From Billgrantia bachuensis (lineage in GTDB: Bacteria > Pseudomonadota > Gammaproteobacteria > Pseudomonadales > Halomonadaceae), in contig NZ_JAAQTO010000049.1 of NCBI RefSeq assembly GCF_011742165.1, positions 62,001 to 126,000 on the forward strand: a stretch of DNA of 64,000 nucleotides, in the 5' to 3' direction. Below, piece after piece: positions 59,292-64,000 of this stretch. Made by a program: the position numbers and the translations under genes. The notes under the pieces were generated by a model, which saw only the letters and a list, made by a program, of their open reading frames with translations, had not been told where the DNA came from and did not search any database. The number at the start of each line of letters is the position of its first letter. Position 1 is the first letter of the stretch.

Positions 59292-60209
59292 TCATGTTTC
59301 TGTGCTTTCCGCTGCATGCTGTCGCAGCCGAAAGTCCCGCGGCGAGAAGCCCGTATTGCGCTTGAAGAAACGGGTGAAATAGGCCGGCTCGGAAAAACCG
59401 AGGCTATCGGCGATCTGGCTGATGGTCATGTTGGTGTAGGTGATCTGACGCTTGGCCTCCAGCAGCAGGCGTTCGTGAAGCAGTTGCAGTGCGCTGCGGT
59501 CGGCCAGGCGCCGGCACAGGGCGTTGAGGTGGGCGCTGCTCATGCCGAGCTGTTCGGCAAGCCGCTCGATGCTGGGCTGCTGGCGGTACTGCGCCTCGAT
59601 CAGTGCCTGGAAGTTTGCCAGCCGTTCGTGCCCGCGGTCGCGCTGGTGCGGGCCGGGAGCGGAGCCGTGCAGGCCGTGGGGATCGGCCTGCCGTGAAAGC
59701 TCAACCGCCAGGGCCTGGACCAGCGCGCCCAGCATGCGGTCGCGCCCAGGCGCGGGCTGACGGTACTCGGCATCGATCTGTTCCACCAAGGTAGCCAGAC
59801 GGCGGGCCTTTCGCGGTTGCGCGAGCAGGTGGTAGTCGGCATGGCGCAGCACGCTGGCTTGCTCCTCCAGCCGCTGGCCAAGCTGCTCGGCCAGCGGCTG
59901 GGCCAGGGTGACGATGTGCCCCTCGATATCCTGCGAGAAGCGAAATCCATGAATCGTCATGGCCGGTACCACGATCACCAGCGGGCCTTGAAGGGCGTGC
60001 TGGGAGCCCTCCAGTTCCAGCTCTACCTGCCCGCTGGCGACATGCAGCACGTGCACCAGGTCAGCATGCCGGTGGGGGCGTATGTACCAGTCGTGCAGCC
60101 GGCTACGCTCGGGTATCGACTCGCAGTGCAGTAGGTCCGGTGTCGGCCAGTGGCGGGTTTCGCCATAGAGCTTGAAGACGGGTACCTGAGAAGTGGGGAC
60201 AACGCTCAT
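59292..60209 (-). CDS. AraC-family regulator, PobR-type, divergent from pobA
   Basis: A 305-residue regulator with an N-terminal cupin-like sensing domain (about 20-140, with HDWYIRPHRHADLVHVLHV) and a C-terminal double helix-turn-helix (about 190-295: IERLAEQLGMSSAHLNALCR and MTISQIADSLGFSEPAYFTR, then FFKRNTGFSPRDFR). ATG 60209 (MSVVPTSQ) is chosen; the longer frame has no ribosome site. It is transcribed away from pobA across 141 bases, matching the arrangement of AraC-type PobR/PobC activators that respond to 4-hydroxybenzoate. Confidence 0.9.
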   Translation of the reverse strand: MSVVPTSQVPVFKLYGETRHWPTPDLLHCESIPERSRLHDWYIRPHRHADLVHVLHVASGQVELELEGSQHALQGPLVIVVPAMTIHGFRFSQDIEGHIVTLAQPLAEQLGQRLEEQASVLRHADYHLLAQPRKARRLATLVEQIDAEYRQPAPGRDRMLGALVQALAVELSRQADPHGLHGSAPGPHQRDRGHERLANFQALIEAQYRQQPSIERLAEQLGMSSAHLNALCRRLADRSALQLLHERLLLEAKRQITYTNMTISQIADSLGFSEPAYFTRFFKRNTGFSPRDFRLRQHAAESTET

Positions 60210-60350
60210 GACAGCCTCGTCGGGGTTCGACCAAAGTCGGCAGAGGAGTTGCCGAAAGTCCAATTATTCCTGTCGATCATGCCTTATCTCGCCTCCTGGT
60301 TCATTGAAAAATACAAGTCAATGAATGAGCGTAGCGCATGAGAGGATGCC

Positions 60351-61535
60351 ATGAAGACCCAGGTTGCGATCATCGGTGCCGGCCCCTCCGGGTTGCTGCT
60401 CGGCCAGTTGCTGAGCCGCCAAGGCATCGACAACGTGATTCTCGAACGCAAGAGCGGTGACTACGTGCTCAGCCGCATCCGTGCCGGCGTATTGGAGCAG
60501 GGCATGGTCGACCTGCTGCACGAGGCCGGCGTCGAGGAGCGCATGAACGCGGAGGGCCATCCGCACAGCGGCGTTGAACTCGCCTTCGACAACCGTCGCG
60601 TGCGGGTCGACCTGGCCGGGCTGACCGGCGGCAAGACAGTGATGGTCTACGGCCAGACCGAGGTGACCCGCGACCTGATGGCGGCGCGCGAGGCCAGCGG
60701 CGGCACGACGATCTACGAGGTCGACAACGTCCGGCCCCAGGCTCTCGAGTCCGATAGTCCCTATGTCACCTTCGACAAGGACGGCGAGACGCTGCGCCTC
60801 GACTGTGACTACGTGGCCGGCTGCGACGGCTTCCATGGCGTATCGCGCCGGTCGATCCCCGCCGATCGCCTCAAGGTGTTCGAGAAGGTCTACCCGTTTG
60901 GCTGGCTCGGCGTGCTCTCCGATACGCCGCCGGTATCGGACGAGTTGATTTACGCCCGCCACACGCGCGGCTTCGCCCTGTGCAGCATGCGCTCGCCGAC
61001 GCGCAGCCGTTACTACGTCCAGGTGCCGCTCGACGAGAAGGTCGAGGAGTGGTCCGACGAGCGCTTCTGGGAGGAGCTCAAGCGGCGGATTCCTGACGAC
61101 GTGGCCGAAAAGCTGGTCACCGGCCCCTCGATCGAGAAGAGCATCGCCCCGCTGCGCAGCTTCGTGGTCGAACCCATGCAGTACGGCAAGCTGTTCCTGG
61201 TGGGTGACGCCGCGCACATCGTGCCGCCCACTGGCGCCAAGGGGCTCAACCTGGCGGCAAGCGACGTGAACACGCTCTACCGGCTGCTGGTCAAGGTCTA
61301 CCAAGAGGGCCGCACCGATCTGATTCCCAACTATTCCCGTACCTGCCTCAAGCGCATCTGGAAGGCCGAGCGCTTCTCCTGGTGGATGACCTCGCTGCTG
61401 CACAAGTTCTCCGACGAGGAGGACTTCGAGACCCGCATGCAGAAGGCCGAGCTCGACTATCTCACCTCGTCGGAAGCGGGCCTCAAGACCATCGCCGAGA
61501 ACTATGTCGGCCTGCCCTACGAGTCGCTGGAATAA
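60351..61535 (+). CDS. pobA: 4-Hydroxybenzoate 3-monooxygenase
   Basis: A 394-residue FAD monooxygenase almost identical in layout to Pseudomonas PobA. It shows VAIIGAGPSGLLLGQLL (FAD fold), ILERKSGDYVLSRIRAGVLE, the DG motif in VAGCDGFHGVSR, MRSPTRSRYYVQVP, and GKLFLVGDAAHIVPPTGAKG. It hydroxylates 4-hydroxybenzoate to protocatechuate using NADPH and O2. ATG 60351 opens the standard MKTQVAIIG. A clear terminator follows. It shares protocatechuate as product with VanAB; ring-cleavage genes lie outside the window. Confidence 0.96.
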   Translation: MKTQVAIIGAGPSGLLLGQLLSRQGIDNVILERKSGDYVLSRIRAGVLEQGMVDLLHEAGVEERMNAEGHPHSGVELAFDNRRVRVDLAGLTGGKTVMVYGQTEVTRDLMAAREASGGTTIYEVDNVRPQALESDSPYVTFDKDGETLRLDCDYVAGCDGFHGVSRRSIPADRLKVFEKVYPFGWLGVLSDTPPVSDELIYARHTRGFALCSMRSPTRSRYYVQVPLDEKVEEWSDERFWEELKRRIPDDVAEKLVTGPSIEKSIAPLRSFVVEPMQYGKLFLVGDAAHIVPPTGAKGLNLAASDVNTLYRLLVKVYQEGRTDLIPNYSRTCLKRIWKAERFSWWMTSLLHKFSDEEDFETRMQKAELDYLTSSEAGLKTIAENYVGLPYESLE

Positions 61536-61558
61536 CGAATTCCCACGCTTCCTGCTTG

Positions 61559-61589
61559 CCCGGGCGCGATGGCTGTCCCGGGCTTTTTA
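61559..61589 (+). terminator. Rho-independent terminator after pobA
   Basis: GCCCGGG (61559-61565) pairs with CCCGGGC (61578-61584), followed by TTTTT. It isolates pobA from the tct operon downstream. Confidence 0.85.
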
Positions 61590-61721
61590 CATGCGGAAGA
61601 GGAGTAGCAGGTACGACTAAGGTCGGGTTTTGGAGCCAACTCGTATCGCAGTACTCTCGATTCATCACGAATATGTGTGCGCTAAGCGAACAAATCCAAT
61701 TCCACGACAAAAGGTGGCGTG

Positions 61722-62708
61722 ATGACGAGCTTGCTCAGGAAGGCATGCCTGGCCGCATGCAGCGGTGGTCTGGCTATCGCGATGGCCGTTTCGACGGCCC
61801 ATGCCAACGAGTGGCCGACCGACGATATACGTCTTGTCGTCCCCTATGCCCCGGGAGGCACCACCGACGTGCTGTCGCGTCGCGTTGCCGATCTGCTTCA
61901 GGAGGAGCTGGACGCCAACGTGGTGGTCGAGAATCGCCCCGGTGCGGGCTCCACCGTGGCTACCGGCCGCCTGGCGCGCGGCGGCCGCGATGTCGATCAC
62001 ACTATCCTGATGGCATCGCCAGGCCACACCATCGGCGCGGCGATCTATCCCGATCTGGCCTACGATCCGGTCGAGGATTTTGTCTTCCTGCAGAACCTGA
62101 TCGACATTCCCAACGTGATGGTGGTGCCGGCCGATAGCCCTTATGACAGCGTCGATGAGTTCGTCGAAGCGGCGCGTGAGCAGAGCATGACCTTCAGTCA
62201 CAGCGGCGTAGGCAGCTCCATCCACATGTCGGGCGAGTTGTTCAAGTCGCTGACCGAGACCAATCTGACGGCCGTTCCGTTTGCCGGCAGCGGCGCGGCT
62301 CTGCCGGCACTGCTGGGCGGAGACGTCGATGTTTCTTTCGAGAACATGCCGACCGTGCTCTCGCACATCAATTCCGGCGACCTGAAGGCTCTGGCGGTGA
62401 CCTCCGCCGAACGCTCCGAGCACCTGCCGGACGTACCCACACTGGTCGAGGTCGGTGAATACAACCTCGACCAGTTCGTGACCACCGCCTGGTTCGGCTT
62501 GATCGCGCACGAGTCCTTCCCCCAGGAGGCGCAGGACGCCATGCGCGAAGCGCTCGACGCCGTGATGCAGCGCGAGGAGTTCGTGAACTTTGCGAATCAG
62601 CTGGGCGCCGAGCCGGGCCAAGTGGCCGGCGAAGAGTACAAGCAGTTCATCGCGCAAGAAGTCGAGCGCTGGCAGGGTGTTGCCGAACAGGCTGGCATCA
62701 GCCAATAA
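61722..62708 (+). CDS. tctC: TctC-family (Bug) periplasmic tricarboxylate-type binding protein
   Basis: A 328-residue periplasmic protein with a signal peptide (about 1-27, ending AHA). Bug/TctC features are the opening WPTDDIRLVVPYAPGGTTDV, VVENRPGAGSTVATGRLA, FAGSGAALPALLGGDVDVSF and DLKALAVTSAERSEHLPDVP. ATG 61722 follows AAGGTGG; a GTG immediately before is an alternative. First gene of the tripartite tricarboxylate transporter tctCBA. Bug proteins bind many carboxylates, aromatic ones included, so the ligand is open. Confidence 0.92.
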   Translation: MTSLLRKACLAACSGGLAIAMAVSTAHANEWPTDDIRLVVPYAPGGTTDVLSRRVADLLQEELDANVVVENRPGAGSTVATGRLARGGRDVDHTILMASPGHTIGAAIYPDLAYDPVEDFVFLQNLIDIPNVMVVPADSPYDSVDEFVEAAREQSMTFSHSGVGSSIHMSGELFKSLTETNLTAVPFAGSGAALPALLGGDVDVSFENMPTVLSHINSGDLKALAVTSAERSEHLPDVPTLVEVGEYNLDQFVTTAWFGLIAHESFPQEAQDAMREALDAVMQREEFVNFANQLGAEPGQVAGEEYKQFIAQEVERWQGVAEQAGISQ

Positions 62709-62734
62709 GCGAATGGGCCGACCACAGCAATGCT

Positions 62735-62759
62735 GAGGCGAGGACATCATCCTCGCCTC
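62735..62759 (+). other. Stem-loop between tctC and tctB
   Basis: GAGGCGAGGA (62735-62744) pairs perfectly with TCCTCGCCTC (62750-62759) around CATCA, without a T tract. As with the palindrome at 42436, it would favour high binding-protein over low permease expression. Confidence 0.6.
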
Positions 62760-62782
62760 GCTCGTGTCCGTGGAGGGGTGTC

Positions 62783-63283
62783 ATGTCGACCTCGTTTCCC
62801 AAGCGTATCAGGGCGCTCCGCGACCCCGGCGATGTTCTGGCAGGGTGTATGCTGCTGGCTGCCTCCGCCGTACTGCTGTTCTATCTGATTCCGAACTACA
62901 TCGGCGAGCCGCCTATCCTGCAGAACCCGATGATGTCGCCACGCTGGCTGCCACGCATCGTGGGCTGGCTGATGCTCGGGTTCTCCTGTCTGCTGATCGT
63001 ACAGGGGCTACTGGTCGACAGCACCGACAAGGAGGACGGTCGGCGCATCGAGAAGGGCCCTCGGCTGCGCTTCGCCATGATGGTGGTGGCCCTGGTCGTC
63101 TACGTGGGCCTGTTCGAGGCGCTGGGAGCGGTGATCAGCGGCATCCTGGCTACCCTGATCCTGTTTGCCGCGCATCCGGTCAGGACCTGGTGGGTGTATG
63201 GCCTGGCGTTCGTATTTCCCGCTGCCGTCACCTTCCTGTTCGTGAAGATCATGAACGTACCGCTGCCGCTGATGCCGTTCTGA
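62783..63283 (+). CDS. tctB: TctB-family small permease subunit
   Basis: A 166-residue inner-membrane protein with four helices: DVLAGCMLLAASAVLLFYLI, MSPRWLPRIVGWLMLGFSCLL, LRFAMMVVALVVYVGLFEAL (followed by GAVISGILATLILFAAHP) and a final VYGLAFVFPAAVTFLFVKI helix. The PRWLPRI loop and the GAV-ISG region are usual in TctB. ATG 62783 follows GGAGGGG. Partner of TctA downstream. Confidence 0.9.
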   Translation: MSTSFPKRIRALRDPGDVLAGCMLLAASAVLLFYLIPNYIGEPPILQNPMMSPRWLPRIVGWLMLGFSCLLIVQGLLVDSTDKEDGRRIEKGPRLRFAMMVVALVVYVGLFEALGAVISGILATLILFAAHPVRTWWVYGLAFVFPAAVTFLFVKIMNVPLPLMPF

Positions 63284-63321
63284 TGACAGGCGCTCGCTCT
63301 CACCCCCGCCTTCGGTGACTT

Positions 63322-64000
63322 ATGGATATGTTGTCGGAAGTCCTCGATCTCTTCCTCAGCCTGGATAACTTTCTGGCCATTGCGCTGGGCGTCGTCATCG
63401 GCGTGGTGGTGGGCTCCATTCCCGGCCTGACCGCCACCATGGCGGTGGCCCTGGCGCTGCCGTTCACCTTCTCCATGCAGCCGGTAGCGGCCATCCTGCT
63501 GTTGGTGGGCATCTACAAGGGCGGCATGTACGGTGGCTCGATCACCGCCATCCTGATCCGCACGCCGGGCTCGCCGGCTTCCGCCTGCACGCTGCTCGAC
63601 GGTTACCCCATGGCCCAGCAGGGCCATGCCAAGAAGGCGCTCAAGACGGCGCTCTACTCATCGGTGATTGCCGACTTCATCTCCAACATCGCGCTGATCT
63701 TCTTTGCCGCCTACCTGGCCAAGATCGCGCTGAACTTCGGTGCCCCGGAGTTCTTCTGGCTGATCTGCTTCTCGCTGACCATCATCATCTCGCTGGCCAG
63801 CGGCTCGATGATCAAGGGCCTGCTCGCCGCGCTGATGGGCATCCTGCTCTCGCTGGTGGGGCTGGACGAGGTCTACGGCTCCCAGCGGCTGACCTTCGGC
63901 AACTACAACCTGATGGACTCGATCTCGTTCATCCCGCTGCTGATCGGACTGTTCGCCATCCCCGAGATCATCGAGTTCTATCGCAAGAAGGCGCTGCCTC
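63322..64000 (+). CDS. tctA: TctA-family large permease subunit, N-terminal part (runs off window)
   Basis: ATG 63322 opens a frame that stays open to the window end (226 codons of about 500). MDMLSEVLDLFLSLDNFLAI leads into the TctA signature VVGSIPGLTATMAVALALPF, then GIYKGGMYGGSITAILIRTP, GSPASACTLLDGYPMAQQG and FISNIALIFFAAYLAKIAL. It forms the transport channel of the TctCBA system. The ribosome site is weak, which may reflect coupling to tctB 38 bases upstream. About half of the gene lies beyond base 64000. Confidence 0.93.
   Translation, partial: MDMLSEVLDLFLSLDNFLAIALGVVIGVVVGSIPGLTATMAVALALPFTFSMQPVAAILLLVGIYKGGMYGGSITAILIRTPGSPASACTLLDGYPMAQQGHAKKALKTALYSSVIADFISNIALIFFAAYLAKIALNFGAPEFFWLICFSLTIIISLASGSMIKGLLAALMGILLSLVGLDEVYGSQRLTFGNYNLMDSISFIPLLIGLFAIPEIIEFYRKKALP

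Noticed and set aside
1..64000. CRISPR arrays, rRNA, tRNA, transposases or phage genes
   Set aside because: Looked for regularly spaced repeats, tRNA-like cloverleaf ends and transposase or integrase motifs; none could be supported by eye.

Overview
The window looks like chromosome of a high-GC marine or halophilic gammaproteobacterium, most likely a Halomonas-like member of the Halomonadaceae. The reasons are the GC-rich coding bias, the gammaproteobacterial style of the genes (VanAB/VanR, PobA, DcaP-like porin) and the very high density of tripartite (TRAP, TAXI-TRAP, TTT) uptake systems. This placement is inferred from gene content; no rRNA, tRNA or other phylogenetic marker is present.

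Layout. (1) Bases 1-1253 are the end of an integron-type cassette array: a partial ORF with its attC site, then a whole cassette carrying a HEPN-like protein with its own attC. (2) 1317-11691 is mixed chromosome: a divergent LysR/MFS pair, a divergent cyclic-di-GMP pair (periplasmic sensor-EAL and PilZ/degenerate HD-GYP), and an SDR-DoxX-LysR block lying between two copies of the 3' end of another LysR gene. (3) 11797-18667 holds aromatic side-chain genes: benzoylformate decarboxylase, an orphan TRAP binding protein, an aromatic aldehyde dehydrogenase, a MarR regulator and a feruloyl-CoA synthase-like ligase. (4) 18834-33104 holds two TAXI-TRAP plus sulfatase modules facing each other around a 52-codon gene. 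One also carries a porin and a TauE-type exporter. (5) 33376-41031 is a 3-hydroxybenzoate/gentisate operon with its own TRAP system, in which the gentisate dioxygenase gene looks broken; a frameshifted glutathione S-transferase gene lies nearby. (6) 41292-48387 reads the other way: a TRAP system, a CoA-transferase, a thiolase and a DcaP-like porin. (7) 48534-55370 on the minus strand carries acyl-CoA dehydrogenase, SDR dehydrogenase, enoyl-CoA hydratase, another orphan TRAP binding protein and vanillate demethylase VanBA, next to divergent vanR with recognisable VanR operators. (8) 56402-61535 is a complete TRAP system followed by an AraC regulator divergent from pobA. (9) 61722-64000 starts a TctCBA system that runs off the window.

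How it fits together. Ligase, hydratase, dehydrogenase and thiolase could shorten hydroxycinnamoyl-CoA side chains to hydroxybenzoates; vanillate demethylase and PobA then give protocatechuate. A separate branch takes 3-hydroxybenzoate through gentisate to fumarate and pyruvate. Each branch has its own importer. The two sulfatases are predicted to be cytoplasmic and are linked to TAXI-TRAP permeases, which suggests uptake of intact organosulfates followed by internal desulfation. Ring-cleavage genes for protocatechuate are not in the window. There is no CRISPR array, transposase, rRNA or tRNA that I can support.
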